64,000 nucleotides of DNA, from NCBI RefSeq assembly GCF_000234805.1, contig NC_016645.1:1836391-1900390 (forward strand), given 5' to 3'. This DNA comes from Pyrobaculum ferrireducens. Lineage in GTDB: Archaea; Thermoproteota; Thermoprotei; Thermoproteales; Thermoproteaceae. Shown here one piece after another: positions 1-9,859 of the stretch. The first letter of the stretch is position 1. Every line of letters starts with the position of its first letter. Under the pieces are notes generated by a model. The model had not been told where the DNA came from, made no database searches, and saw only the letters and a program-made list of their open reading frames with translations. Made by a program: the position numbers and the translations under genes.

Positions 1-112
1 CTTCTGGCACAACACACGCGTCTTTACACAGAATTCGCAAAATGGTATCTTGACCATCGGTAGCTATAAATAGGATGTATAAAAACCTATTAACCCACTT
101 CGAAAACAAGGC

Positions 113-1810
113 GTGAGAATTGCCATAGTAGACGGCTACACAGACGAGCCGGCTGGCCTCGGCGTGCCGCCCTACCTCGACGTGTATGCGAGATACGTCG
201 CCGGCGCCGCCGACCTCGCGGGGGTAGACGCCGTGCATTACTTCACGGTAGATCAACTCAGAGCCGACTGGCCGGCTCACTTGAGCCTTCTGTCTAAATA
301 CGACCTAGTAGTGGTAATAGCCGGCGTGACGACCCCTGGGAAGTATCTGGGTGGTACGCCGATTGCTCTAGACGAACTACTTGACATAGGTCGCGTAGAG
401 GGGCCTGTGAAGGTGCTGGGCGGACCCGTGGCCAAGTTTGGCTACGGCATCGCTGGCGGCTCCGTGGCGGTGCCCCCCTATAAATTCCGCAGATACTACG
501 ACTACGTCGTCAGCGGAGACGTGGATCTCGTAGTTTACCGCATTTTAAAAGACGGAGTGGAGAAGGCGCACCCATCTGAAAGACACGAGGACTTCAAACT
601 CGTGGATATATTCGCAACGCGGGGGGCCAAAATCGCCCAGCAACACCCAAACCACGGCCGCAACCTGATCGTAGAGATAGAAACATACCGCTCATGTCCT
701 AGGTACGTCTCCGGCGGCTGTTCTTTCTGCACCACAGTGGCCTACGGCCCCGTTGTAACTCGGCTCATAGAGGGCGTGGTGAGGGAGATAGAGGCGCTCT
801 ACAAGGCGGGAGTTGTCCACTTCAGGCTGGGGAGGCAAGCCGATTTCTACACCTACATGGCCCACGACGTAGGCCGCGACGACTTCCCAAGACCCAACCC
901 CGCCGCGATTGAGAAGCTACTAGTTGGGATAAGGAACGCCGCTCCCGGCCTGAAGACGCTACACATAGACAACGTCAACCCGGGCACTGTGGCTAGGTGG
1001 AAGATCGAGTCCATTGAAATAACCAAGCTCCTAGTCAGCTACGGCACGCCGGGCAACGTCGCGGCCATGGGGGTAGAAACCGCAGACCCCCGCGTCGTGA
1101 AGATCAACAACTTAAAAGTAGGGCCGGAGGAGGCGCTAGAGGCCATCGAGATCTTCACTAGGTACGGATCTGTGAGAGGCCACAACGGCATGCCGTACCT
1201 AATCGCCGGTGTAAACTTCGTCGCAGGCCTACCCGGGGAGACCCGCGAAACCTACCGTCTAAACGTTGAGTTTCTCAGTAAAATACTGGAGAGAAACCTA
1301 CTTGTGAGGAGGGTAAATATCAGACAGCTACTCATCTTCCCAAGCTCCCGCCTGTGGCCCGAGGCGAGGAAGCTCACCGCGAGACTCAGAGAGCACAAGA
1401 TGCGATTCCGCCAGTTCAAGAAGTGGGTGAGGGAGGTTTTCGACAGGGAGATGCTTAGGAGAATCGTCCCGCGGGGCACCGTCCTAAGAGAGGCGTACGC
1501 CGAGGTGCACTACCACGGCGGCACATACGCGAGACAGGTGGGCTCTTACCCCCTCCTCGTGTACATACCTACGAGAATTGAGCTGGGGAGGTATATAGAC
1601 GTCGTCGTTGTGGACCACGGGGCCAGGAGCGTACTGGCACTGCCCTACCCCGTAAACATAAACACGGCTGATAAGCGCGTCTTGAGACACCTCCCCGGCA
1701 TGACTGGGAAAAAGCTCAAGGCCTTGATAGGGGGGAGGCCCTACAAGTCTCTGGAGGAGGTCAAGGCAAGGGTCGGGGAGGGGGAGTTTCTTAACTACGT
1801 CTCTCTGTGA
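113..1810 (+). CDS. Radical SAM protein, COG1031-like, with C-terminal helix-hairpin-helix
   Basis: Likely iron-sulfur radical SAM enzyme of unknown substrate. The cluster region reads ETYRSCPRYVSGGCSFC, with Cys195, Cys203 and Cys206; the CX7CX2C spacing differs from canonical CX3CX2C but is what I associate with the archaeal COG1031 group. The last ~60 residues (NINTADKRVLRHLPGMTG...) form a ComEA/UvrC-like helix-hairpin-helix, suggesting nucleic acid contact. GTG start at 113 is supported by a TATA-like run at 78-85, implying a leaderless mRNA. Family assignment is from memory; the reaction is unknown. Confidence 0.8.
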   Translation: MRIAIVDGYTDEPAGLGVPPYLDVYARYVAGAADLAGVDAVHYFTVDQLRADWPAHLSLLSKYDLVVVIAGVTTPGKYLGGTPIALDELLDIGRVEGPVKVLGGPVAKFGYGIAGGSVAVPPYKFRRYYDYVVSGDVDLVVYRILKDGVEKAHPSERHEDFKLVDIFATRGAKIAQQHPNHGRNLIVEIETYRSCPRYVSGGCSFCTTVAYGPVVTRLIEGVVREIEALYKAGVVHFRLGRQADFYTYMAHDVGRDDFPRPNPAAIEKLLVGIRNAAPGLKTLHIDNVNPGTVARWKIESIEITKLLVSYGTPGNVAAMGVETADPRVVKINNLKVGPEEALEAIEIFTRYGSVRGHNGMPYLIAGVNFVAGLPGETRETYRLNVEFLSKILERNLLVRRVNIRQLLIFPSSRLWPEARKLTARLREHKMRFRQFKKWVREVFDREMLRRIVPRGTVLREAYAEVHYHGGTYARQVGSYPLLVYIPTRIELGRYIDVVVVDHGARSVLALPYPVNINTADKRVLRHLPGMTGKKLKALIGGRPYKSLEEVKARVGEGEFLNYVSL

Positions 1811-1985
1811 GGCGGTACACCACGTAGAGCGTAAAGATTACAAAGGCCGCGGCGACTACTACAAAGAGGTTTACCCGCGCCGCCCCGATGGAGATGTCCG
1901 GCGTCCGGAGGCCCAGCGCGGTGAGCACAAGGAAGTACAGCGCCACCCCCAGCGAAAAGCCCGCATATGCATAAACCAAGCGCAT
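1791..1985 (-). CDS. Small two-pass membrane protein, hypothetical
   Basis: 64 residues with two hydrophobic helices (about residues 4-22 and 38-57) and a charged tail YRLTERRS. ATG at 1985 is preferred over a GTG at 1997 because an AT-rich TATA-like run lies at 2004-2012. The 3' end overlaps the convergent radical SAM gene by 20 bases. No function recognised; it could be spurious, but the membrane pattern and promoter support a gene. Confidence 0.5.
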   Translation of the reverse strand: MRLVYAYAGFSLGVALYFLVLTALGLRTPDISIGAARVNLFVVVAAAFVIFTLYVVYRLTERRS

Positions 1986-2014
1986 AGGCGGACGCACAAC
2001 GGCAAATATATACT

Positions 2015-2371
2015 TTACCTGTAGAGCTTAAGCGAGCCTGTGACCTTATCCACCAGCTCATCCGGCCCCGGCCCCACGCAAATCGCCGTTGGAGTTCCGG
2101 GAGGCACCTCCGTGAGACCTGCGTCCACGACAACAGCCGTTGGGAGGCCAAGCCCCTTCGCTCTTTCATGTAGCTGATAGAGGTGGGCAACATCATCCAC
2201 GGCCAGCACCACCTTCTTCTGGCCCTCCCCCAGCCACTGGTCGAGCCACCTACGCCACCTCGCATCCTCCATGGCCAATAAGACACATTCAACCGCCGCG
2301 TGACCTGCTTGAGCCGCGGCTTTACCACAAGAGATCTTCAAATCCTTCCTAATTACAATTGTCATCTTCAC
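2015..2371 (-). CDS. pth2: Peptidyl-tRNA hydrolase, Pth2 family
   Basis: Archaeal/eukaryotic-type peptidyl-tRNA hydrolase that recycles peptidyl-tRNAs dropped by ribosomes. Full length for the family (118 residues). The N-terminal RKDLKISCGKAAAQAGHA is the Pth2 hallmark, and the C-terminal part has LPTAVVVDAGLTEVPPGTPT and a GPGPDELVDKVTGSL end typical of the fold. A GTG at 2371 or the ATG two codons inside (2365) may start the protein; the TATA-like tatata at 2395-2400 fits the GTG better. Divergent from the protease gene. Confidence 0.93.
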   Translation of the reverse strand: MKMTIVIRKDLKISCGKAAAQAGHAAVECVLLAMEDARWRRWLDQWLGEGQKKVVLAVDDVAHLYQLHERAKGLGLPTAVVVDAGLTEVPPGTPTAICVGPGPDELVDKVTGSLKLYR

Positions 2372-2449
2372 ATATACCTAAAAATAGGTCCAGTATATAA
2401 ACGAGAGGTATAGTCGTAATACTTAAATATAGTCTAAGTTTCATTGATT

Positions 2450-5400
2450 ATGAACGGAAAATATCTACTAACAGTTCTGCTAATCACAACAGTTCTCGCG
2501 TTTGCTCAGACAGTTAAAATCTCAGGAGCAAATCCGGCGATACTTGACACAGACACGCCAATCCTCGCAAAAGTCAAGGTGTCGGATGTGTACACATTTG
2601 CCTCGCAGTGGAAGACAACACCTAAGATAGAGACAGCTAGAGTACTAGGAAAAGAGGTGAAAGTAGCGACCGTGTCCATTAACGGATTAGAGCTCCGGGG
2701 TAGGCTAGACGGCGCCTCCGCTACGCTATACTATAAAGGCCCGGCCAGCGCTTTAAAGTCTATAGTGGAGTCACCCCACGTCGAGTCCATCTTCGTAAAG
2801 GTCATGCCGGAGATACCCCCGAGAGATTTCTTCACCGATGTCGCTAGCCTATTAGAAAAGGGAGGGGGCACCCCACAGCCCACTCTTCCCGTAATGAGGG
2901 AGATCATCGGCGCCAGCAGAGTTGAGCAACTCTTCGGCGTGAACGGCACCGGCGTAGTTATCGCCATCGTGGACACAGGTGTGGACTACGGACACCCAGA
3001 CCTCCAAGACGCCCTAGCCTGGCTCATTAAAACTACAGACGGCAAAGAGATCATAGCCTCCGCGATCGCCCTAGTTGGAGGATCACTGCAGTACAAGACG
3101 TTACGGGGGCAGACTTCAACACTGCCACTTGTTCAGGTAGCCAGCGTCGAGCCCCTCGCCCTCGACGCAGACGAGTCACAGGTGATCCTCCTGCAGAGCT
3201 TCACAGCTTCTGGGGGCTATTTGCAGACGAGCGGCCAAACATTTTATGTAATAGACGGACCGATGGTAAACATCGTTAACGCCGCTTGTAACTACGCTGT
3301 CACCGGCTTGGTAAGTAAGAGTGGTGTCTACAAGTTTGGCATGACCTATCTCTACATACCGTGGTACGGCGGCGTCGTAAAGGTAGGTGTGGTGATGTAC
3401 GACCCTGACCAGCCCGGGGTCTACACGGCGGCGCGTGTCGACTTGAACAGCAACTGCAACTTCTCAGACGACCCGGAGCTGAGGTACTTCGGGAATAGAC
3501 TCATAGTAGACAGCCCAACGGCGCCGACTATTAGCCTCGGCGTCGCCGGGGGCTACTTCTACGACTGGGGGCTGTGGCTAGATGTATACGCCAAGTTCTA
3601 CCCGGGCTGGGACCTTTCGGGCAACTACCTAAGCATATTCTACGACTTCAATAGCCACGGCACCGCCTGTAGCTCGGTAGCCGCTGGGAGGGGGAGGGCT
3701 GTGTACGACCTCGGCTACCTAGGCCAGCAGAGGCTTAGAGGCATCGCGCCTGGGGCCAAGGTGCTCGGCGTAAAGGGTCTGTGGTGGGGCATGGTTGAGG
3801 CTGGCATGATGTGGGCCGCCGGCTTTGACGTCAACCAAGACGGTCAGTGGTACTGGACTAGGCAAAAAAGGGCCCACGTCATTAGCAACAGCTGGGGGAT
3901 CTCTGAATTTATCTACGACTACGCCGCGTTCGGCTACGATTTTGAGTCCGCGGTGATAAACGCCCTGGCGGCGCGGGGGTTCCTCGACAGGAACTACCCA
4001 GGCATCGTTGTGGTGCATGCAGGTGGAAACGGCGGCTACGGCTTTGGCACAATTACAAGCCCCGGCGCGGCGGCGGGCGCCATTACGGTCGGCGCTGCGA
4101 CAAGCGGCCACTTCTGGCTAGCCCTCGGCACCCCCTTCTACGGATTTAGATGGGGCGACATAATAAGCTGGTCCCTAAGGGGGCCAACGGTCGCGGGCTA
4201 TGTAAAGCCCGATGTTGTCAATATAGGCGCATTTGGAATCGCGGCTTATCCAGTTGGGTGGGGCAGGTACTACTACGGCATACCAGAGGACTGGGACATA
4301 TTCGGCGGTACTTCTCAAGCTACGCCTCTAACCGCCGGCGTAGTCGCGCTTGTGCTGAGCGCGGTGGCTGATAAGGTTGACCCAGCGGCTGTCGATCCGT
4401 TCCTCGTGAGGCAGTTCATAGCCAGCACAGCAATTGATATTGGCTACACACCGTTTACTGCTGGCCACGGCTTTGTAAACGCAACTGCGGCCGTCATAGC
4501 CGCCCGCGCCTACTATGGCCTCCCCGCGCCCAGGTCGCCGGTGGCCCTCTTCCAGACTAACTCTGTCGTTAATCTCGGCGATTCTTGGAGCTTCCAGTGG
4601 AGAGTCAACATACCTCTATACTTTGGATACTTAATGAATAACGTATTAACCCCACAGTGGGCCGCATATCTGCAGACGGGCGTCCCCCAGCCGTCCCTCG
4701 GCATGACCAGTATGTACCTCACTGCAAATCCCGGCGGACAAGCAGTCGGCACATTAACAGTAACTGCAGTAGGCTCTAGACTCGCCGTATCCGCCTCCGT
4801 GCAGACCCTTGCACCAATCTACAGGAAGACCACTACGCTGAACATACCTGTGGGGACACTTGGCGGGTACTTCACGATGCAACTACTAGGCTCTGATGAG
4901 GACGTGCTGAGACAGGCAGATCTCGTGGTGTTTAGAATTGCCTACAGCTTCTCAGCCTTTGATCCCGAGTTTGACTACGTCAACAACGTGAGGCCTGTGC
5001 TGTGGGTATTCGGCTGGACGGATCTCAACGGCGACGGCCGTATTGCTGTCAACGAGCTTACGTGGATAAACTACGGCTACCAGCGCGGCACCGCCGTGGA
5101 GGTGCCCGTGTCAAAACTCTCGGCTAAGCTAGGACCCGGCCAGAGGCTTGTTTTGAGAATAGATATTAGACCTGTCACGGCGCCCTACCCAGCATCTGTG
5201 CCAGTCACCCTTGAGGTGGTGGCGTATAAGAGAGTTCCGGCTCCAGATGCAAGCATAACGCCCAGCGCCTATACGCTTGCGCCAGGTCAGCGCTATACGT
5301 TTGTTGTGAGGGTTACTCCGCCTTCCAATGCGGCTCCCACGGTTTATGAGAGGCTGATCGTGCTTAATGTCAACGGCACTTCTTACGTGGTGCCGCTGAG

Positions 5401-6226
5401 CTACGTGGTGCGGGCCGTCGTGCCTGTGAATACCGCGTACGTGCTCACCTCTGGGAGATCTGACAGCTGGTACAGCGCCAGCGAGGTGAGGGGAGGCAAC
5501 GACTGGGCGTGGAGGTATGAGTCCGGCGACTGGAGAGTCTATTATGTCTCTACCCCAACTTTGGCAAGGGGCTTGTATGTGGACTTCAGGTGGAGATGCA
5601 TCAACACGTCACTAATTCTATATACAGTTACGGACAGCGGTTTCTTCGCTGGCTACTTCTGGAACCAAGGCGTGACGTATCACAGATATCTGGGTTCTGG
5701 CAAGTTTAACTGGACTGGCGTCGGTGGACAGGCCAAGGTACTGGCGTTGCCCGCCGCGTCTTTCGCGGTTCCTATAGTGGCGCCGGGGTTGCTGTACCAG
5801 ACTATGTCTGCTTCGTATCCAGTGGCTGGTGCTAGGAGCTTCGCCATTGTCGCCAGAACTTCGCTCTATGGCGGGTGCGGCACCTCTGAGGCGATAGGCG
5901 GCGTAGTGCGGCCGTTTATAGAGACTGGAGACAGCCCGATTACTATAACTACGTCTCCATATGTTAGGGTAGTGCTGAGCAGGCCGCCTATTAGCTACCT
6001 CTTTGCTCTGAAGTCTGCCTCGGTGCTAGGCGGCGGGTTGGTTGTGCCTATGGCCACAGTTGGCGGCGACTTGCGGTTCAGCATGTACTTCATCAGGTTG
6101 CCAGTGTTCGTGGACTACGTGGCTCTGCTGTATTCGCCGGAGAACGCTGTGTGGTCTAGGATCAGCGGTGATAAGTTCTACAGGTATCCGTGGTACGCCG
6201 TTGAGGGTGTCTCTGTAATTAGTTAA
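2450..6226 (+). CDS. Secreted subtilisin-like serine protease (S8), 1258 residues
   Basis: Large exported subtilase. An N-terminal signal peptide (MNGKYLLTVLLITTVLAFAQ) precedes a ~150-residue propeptide-like region. Catalytic residues visible: Asp175 in AIVDTGVDYGHPD, His403 in NSHGTACSS, oxyanion Asn527 in HAGGNGGYG and Ser622 in FGGTSQATP. About 230 residues separate Asp from His, a very large insertion for the family. Two calcium-loop-like motifs occur, DVNQDGQW near 460 and DLNGDGRIAVNE near 858. After the catalytic domain ~600 residues of beta-rich sequence follow, with no membrane anchor seen. ATG at 2450 is favoured over TTG 2444 by a TATA-like acttaaatat at 2421-2430. Probably degrades extracellular protein. 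Confidence 0.93.
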   Translation: MNGKYLLTVLLITTVLAFAQTVKISGANPAILDTDTPILAKVKVSDVYTFASQWKTTPKIETARVLGKEVKVATVSINGLELRGRLDGASATLYYKGPASALKSIVESPHVESIFVKVMPEIPPRDFFTDVASLLEKGGGTPQPTLPVMREIIGASRVEQLFGVNGTGVVIAIVDTGVDYGHPDLQDALAWLIKTTDGKEIIASAIALVGGSLQYKTLRGQTSTLPLVQVASVEPLALDADESQVILLQSFTASGGYLQTSGQTFYVIDGPMVNIVNAACNYAVTGLVSKSGVYKFGMTYLYIPWYGGVVKVGVVMYDPDQPGVYTAARVDLNSNCNFSDDPELRYFGNRLIVDSPTAPTISLGVAGGYFYDWGLWLDVYAKFYPGWDLSGNYLSIFYDFNSHGTACSSVAAGRGRAVYDLGYLGQQRLRGIAPGAKVLGVKGLWWGMVEAGMMWAAGFDVNQDGQWYWTRQKRAHVISNSWGISEFIYDYAAFGYDFESAVINALAARGFLDRNYPGIVVVHAGGNGGYGFGTITSPGAAAGAITVGAATSGHFWLALGTPFYGFRWGDIISWSLRGPTVAGYVKPDVVNIGAFGIAAYPVGWGRYYYGIPEDWDIFGGTSQATPLTAGVVALVLSAVADKVDPAAVDPFLVRQFIASTAIDIGYTPFTAGHGFVNATAAVIAARAYYGLPAPRSPVALFQTNSVVNLGDSWSFQWRVNIPLYFGYLMNNVLTPQWAAYLQTGVPQPSLGMTSMYLTANPGGQAVGTLTVTAVGSRLAVSASVQTLAPIYRKTTTLNIPVGTLGGYFTMQLLGSDEDVLRQADLVVFRIAYSFSAFDPEFDYVNNVRPVLWVFGWTDLNGDGRIAVNELTWINYGYQRGTAVEVPVSKLSAKLGPGQRLVLRIDIRPVTAPYPASVPVTLEVVAYKRVPAPDASITPSAYTLAPGQRYTFVVRVTPPSNAAPTVYERLIVLNVNGTSYVVPLSYVVRAVVPVNTAYVLTSGRSDSWYSASEVRGGNDWAWRYESGDWRVYYVSTPTLARGLYVDFRWRCINTSLILYTVTDSGFFAGYFWNQGVTYHRYLGSGKFNWTGVGGQAKVLALPAASFAVPIVAPGLLYQTMSASYPVAGARSFAIVARTSLYGGCGTSEAIGGVVRPFIETGDSPITITTSPYVRVVLSRPPISYLFALKSASVLGGGLVVPMATVGGDLRFSMYFIRLPVFVDYVALLYSPENAVWSRISGDKFYRYPWYAVEGVSVIS

Positions 6227-6656
6227 TTTTTTCCATTAGCTTCTCTATTTCCAGGATTTTTCTCCACGCCTTGAGCAAGACGGCTCTTGTCTCGTCGCGT
6301 GAAATAAGTTTGAGCGCCTCTTCCTTGTTAGCCCAGATGTATGCGTCGTGTTCTTTTGAGAGAGTTACGTCTCTGTCGCTGGCGCGGGCTAAGAAGTATA
6401 TTACCTCTCGGTAGATGGTGCGGCCCCGCTTGGAGTACTTGTAGCGGATTTCTTCTCTAAAAGCAGGTATTAGCTCTACCTTAAGCCCGGTCTCCTCTAG
6501 TATCTCTCTGAGTGCGGCGGCTTCGTCAGTTTCGTATAGGTGGACTAGGCCGTGGGGGAAGTCCCAGCCGTATTTTCCGTGGAGGAGTAGGTAGAGTACG
6601 CCGCGGCTGTCTATGGCGTACACTACGGCGCCGGCTGAGCGTTCGTAAAATTTCAC
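6219..6656 (-). CDS. Nudix hydrolase
   Basis: 145-residue Nudix-fold pyrophosphohydrolase. The Nudix box is complete: GLVHLYETDEAAALREILEE followed by TGL, with the metal-binding REILEE core. The opening AGAVVYAIDSRGVLYLLLHG and the W-DFPHG before the box resemble the bis(5'-nucleosyl)-tetraphosphatase group, so a dinucleoside polyphosphate or nucleotide substrate is likely. GTG start; TATA-like cttatatg about 25 bases upstream (6676-6684). Overlaps the convergent protease by 8 bases. Confidence 0.85.
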   Translation of the reverse strand: MKFYERSAGAVVYAIDSRGVLYLLLHGKYGWDFPHGLVHLYETDEAAALREILEETGLKVELIPAFREEIRYKYSKRGRTIYREVIYFLARASDRDVTLSKEHDAYIWANKEEALKLISRDETRAVLLKAWRKILEIEKLMEKIN

Positions 6657-6694
6657 ACAGGTAGTGTTGTGTTTGGCTTATATGTCTTGCTTTA

Positions 6695-7297
6695 CTATAC
6701 TTTTAAACCGTATGGACAGAAATATTCTATACCCAGGTCTTTGTAGAGGGCTGACAGCGCTCCGTACATTACCACGGGCTTGCCTAGCTCTTTTGCTTTT
6801 TTTACAAGTTCAGCTATGTCTACATATTGCAACGCCCCCGGCGCGATGACTACCACGCGCGCCTTTTCAACCCAATTGTGCGGGTTAGTTACATCTACAA
6901 ATTCGTAGGGATGGAGTCTGCCCTCGGCATCGGCGACCGCGCCGTTGGTAAAAGAAAGCAACGTGTTGGCAACGCCGTCGCTGAACCCGACCAAGAGGAT
7001 TGGTCCTCCGTATTTCAGAAGTATCTGCTCAGCGAGTTTCTTGGCGCATTTCTCCGACTCTCTTTGTCTGCACACCTCTATTCTCCGCAGTCCTTTTTCT
7101 TTTTGCCTATTTAGCACCTCAACACATATCCTTAGGCTTGGTGACTTTGCCGCCTCTTCGAGCGGGTAAACGCCTGGCGCCACGTCGGCGCCTATCGGCA
7201 CATCTGCACATATCTCTCCTATACAACACCTAGCTAGCACCTGTCCCTCGCAGAGATCTACACCCTCACGTCTTATCCACGCAACAGATAAAGCCAC
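6695..7297 (-). CDS. Hypothetical protein, possible DUF364-like Rossmann domain
   Basis: 200-residue protein. The second half has alternating hydrophobic strands: GPILLVGFSDGVANTLLS, then a short EFVDVTNPH loop, ARVVVIAPGALQYVDI and KPVVMYGALSALYKDLG, ending EYFCPYG. This resembles the C-terminal Rossmann-like domain of DUF364 (putative heavy-metal chelation) proteins, but I cannot confirm it. The N-terminal half carries several cysteines (residues about 16-30). GTG start with a TATA-like gttttaaacc at 7317-7326. Confidence 0.6.
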   Translation of the reverse strand: MALSVAWIRREGVDLCEGQVLARCCIGEICADVPIGADVAPGVYPLEEAAKSPSLRICVEVLNRQKEKGLRRIEVCRQRESEKCAKKLAEQILLKYGGPILLVGFSDGVANTLLSFTNGAVADAEGRLHPYEFVDVTNPHNWVEKARVVVIAPGALQYVDIAELVKKAKELGKPVVMYGALSALYKDLGIEYFCPYGLKV

Positions 7298-7401
7298 TAA
7301 CCCCTTTGGATCTGTAGTTTTAAACCTTGCCGCCGTGTAGATGAATAAGCTTTGGGCTCCTGTCGAAATATAATTAATTATCTCAAACGTACTGAATTAT
7401 T

Positions 7402-9147
7402 ATGGAGGTTTTGAAGTACGACCTAATTATAGTCGGCTCTGGAATTGCTGGTTTAAGGGCCGCCACCGCGGCGGCGTGGGCCAGCGGCGGGAGGATATCA
7501 ATAGCAATTTTGTCGAAGATACAAGCGATGCGTAGCCACAGCTTGTCTGCAGAAGGCGGCATGTCGGCGGTTCTCTATCCCGATAAAACCGGCGACTCGC
7601 TAGAGCTACATGCCTACGACACCGTTAAGGGTAGCGACTTCCTAGCAGATCAAGACGCCGTACAGATTCTCGTGGAGTACGCGCCTAAGGAGGTGAGATA
7701 TCTCGAGAGAATAGGCGTGCCCTGGAGCAGGGAGCCAGATGGCCGGATTTCGCAGAGGCCTTTTGGAGGGATGTCGATTCCCAGAACCACCTTCGCCGCC
7801 GACAAGACGGGGTTTTTCATAATGTCCACGCTGTTTTCAGAAACCAGGAGATTCGACAACATCAACGTATACCACGAACACTTCGTAACCAAATTCATTA
7901 TTGAAGACGGTGAATTTAGGGGCGTCACCGCGTACGACTTAAAGAGGGGGGAGTTCAAATTTTTCTACGCAAAGGCTGGGATTATCGCGACTGGGGGCGC
8001 CGGCAGGCTCTACCGCTTCACCACCACGGCGCACTCCACCACTGGCGAGACCTTAGGGTACGCACTGAGGGCTGGGCTTGCCATAAAGGATATGGAGTTT
8101 GTCCAGTGGCACCCCACAGCCCTGGTCCCTAGCGGGATACTTGTAAGCGAGGCGGCCAGGGGCGAGGGGGGTTATCTAATAAACAAGGAGGGAGAGCGCT
8201 TTATGAAAAGATACGCCCCCCAGAGGATGGAGCTCGCCCCCAGGGATATAGTGTCGAGGGCCATATTGACGGAGTGTATGGAGGGGAGGGGGTTCCAGCA
8301 CGAGTCAGGTATGTGCTACGTCGGGCTGGATCTCAGGCACCTAGGTGAGGAGAAGATTAACAGACGTATTCCGTTTATCAGAGAGCTTGCTCATAAGTAC
8401 GCCGGTATCGACGTGCTATCGGAGCCCATCCCGGTGAGGCCGGCTGTCCACTACACAATGGGGGGGATACATACAGATACATGGGGGCGCGTGTTGACGG
8501 CTGACGGCAAATGGGTTAGGGGCCTGTGGGCGGCCGGCGAGGCGGCGGCTGTCAGCATCCACGGCGCTAACAGACTCGGCTCTAATTCGCTAAGCGAGTG
8601 CTCCGTCTGGGGCAGACTTACAGGAGAGCAAGCCGCTAAATATGTCTTGGAGACCTCGCGACTCCCCGCCCCAGACGGGAAGCTACTTGACGTCGCGAAA
8701 GGCGAAGAAAGCCGCATATTCGATAGACTTCTACATAAAGAGCAGAACGCCCCCTCTCCCTACGAGGTGAAGAAACAGCTGAACGACATAATGGAGGAGC
8801 ACTTCGGGCCATTTAGACACGGCTCTTCCATGGCGGAGGGCCTCGCCAAACTTAAAAAACTCAGAGAGTTCTCCTCCTTCAGAGTTGTTGACAGTAGCCG
8901 TGTTTACAACCAGAATTTGAAAGATGCGCTTGAGGTAGACGGCATGCTAGATTTGGCAATGGTTGTAGGCATTGGCGCCTATGCGAGGTCGGAGTCTAGG
9001 GGGGCCCACTACCGGCTAGACTACCCGAAGAGAGATGATGTTAACTGGCTTAGGCACACTGTTGCCTATATGTACGGCGGCGAGTTGAAGTTACTATATA
9101 CGCCAGTTACAATAACTAAATGGCAACCGGAGGAAAGGAGGTATTAA
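7402..9147 (+). CDS. sdhA: Succinate dehydrogenase/fumarate reductase flavoprotein subunit
   Basis: Catalytic FAD subunit of complex II, 581 residues. The dinucleotide-binding [14 protein letters not shown] lies at the N-terminus; [13 protein letters not shown] holds the histidine expected to bind FAD covalently. Catalytic-loop signatures include [10 protein letters not shown] and [24 protein letters not shown]. First of four tightly packed genes: only one base separates it from sdhB, and the next two overlap by ATGA. TATA-like aatataatta at 7369-7378 precedes ATG 7402. Likely feeds electrons from succinate to the quinone pool. Confidence 0.97.
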   Translation: MEVLKYDLIIVGSGIAGLRAATAAAWASGGRISIAILSKIQAMRSHSLSAEGGMSAVLYPDKTGDSLELHAYDTVKGSDFLADQDAVQILVEYAPKEVRYLERIGVPWSREPDGRISQRPFGGMSIPRTTFAADKTGFFIMSTLFSETRRFDNINVYHEHFVTKFIIEDGEFRGVTAYDLKRGEFKFFYAKAGIIATGGAGRLYRFTTTAHSTTGETLGYALRAGLAIKDMEFVQWHPTALVPSGILVSEAARGEGGYLINKEGERFMKRYAPQRMELAPRDIVSRAILTECMEGRGFQHESGMCYVGLDLRHLGEEKINRRIPFIRELAHKYAGIDVLSEPIPVRPAVHYTMGGIHTDTWGRVLTADGKWVRGLWAAGEAAAVSIHGANRLGSNSLSECSVWGRLTGEQAAKYVLETSRLPAPDGKLLDVAKGEESRIFDRLLHKEQNAPSPYEVKKQLNDIMEEHFGPFRHGSSMAEGLAKLKKLREFSSFRVVDSSRVYNQNLKDALEVDGMLDLAMVVGIGAYARSESRGAHYRLDYPKRDDVNWLRHTVAYMYGGELKLLYTPVTITKWQPEERRY

Positions 9148-9148
9148 C

Positions 9149-9859
9149 ATGAAGTCTCTAGTCGTCAAGGTGAAGAAATTCGACGGATCGAGAACCTGGT
9201 GGCAGGAGTATAAAGTCGAAGTGCCCTCGGAAAAGATTTCAGTACTCGATATACTGGTTAAAATAAAAGAGGAACAAGACCCCACACTGGCGGTTCGTTA
9301 TAGTTGCCGCATGGCCATCTGCGGATCTTGCGGAATGGTGATAAATGGCGTGCCTCGTCTAGCGTGCCAGACGCTACTCTCAGAGCTGGGAGATAGCCAC
9401 ATCGTAGTGGAGCCGCTTTGGAACCATAATGTTGTTAAAGATCTCGTAGTTGATCTCGAGCCAGATTTCGAAAAGGTGAGGGCTGTGAAGCCGTATATAA
9501 TTCGAGATGTAAAGGAGGTATATGAGAGTGACAAGGAGTTTGGCCAGAAGCCTGAGGAGCTCGAGAGGTATTATAATTTTGCATACTGCATCCAGTGCGG
9601 GTTGTGTATGGCTGCGTGTCCAATACTGGGATCTAACGACAAGTTCCTCGGTCCTATGGCGCTGAACGCGGCGTATAGGTGGAGCGCCGACAGTAGGGAC
9701 AGGGGGTGGGAGGAGAGAAAGAAGTTGATCGATACAGAGGACGGTGTGTGGCCGTGCCACCTGGCGTATACATGTAGCGCCGTGTGTCCCCGCGGCGTGG
9801 ATCCGGGATATGCAATACAGCTATTAAAAGCCGCAATACTAAGGAAGAAGAGGCCATGA
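9149..9859 (+). CDS. sdhB: Succinate dehydrogenase iron-sulfur subunit
   Basis: 236 residues. An N-terminal plant-type ferredoxin domain has CRMAICGSCGM plus a later Cys in RLAC for the [2Fe-2S] centre. The C-terminal domain has CIQCGLCMAACP for [4Fe-4S] and CHLAYTCSAVCPRGVDP, the pattern of the third cluster. Passes electrons from SdhA to the membrane subunits. Start ATG sits one base after the sdhA stop; the 3' end overlaps sdhC by four bases (ATGA). Confidence 0.96.
   Translation: MKSLVVKVKKFDGSRTWWQEYKVEVPSEKISVLDILVKIKEEQDPTLAVRYSCRMAICGSCGMVINGVPRLACQTLLSELGDSHIVVEPLWNHNVVKDLVVDLEPDFEKVRAVKPYIIRDVKEVYESDKEFGQKPEELERYYNFAYCIQCGLCMAACPILGSNDKFLGPMALNAAYRWSADSRDRGWEERKKLIDTEDGVWPCHLAYTCSAVCPRGVDPGYAIQLLKAAILRKKRP

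Noticed and set aside
7338-7400. AGATGAA ... CTGA before sdhA as a C/D sRNA
   Set aside because: C box is weak, spacing is wrong and no internal D'/C' pair is visible; the site is better explained as the sdhA promoter.
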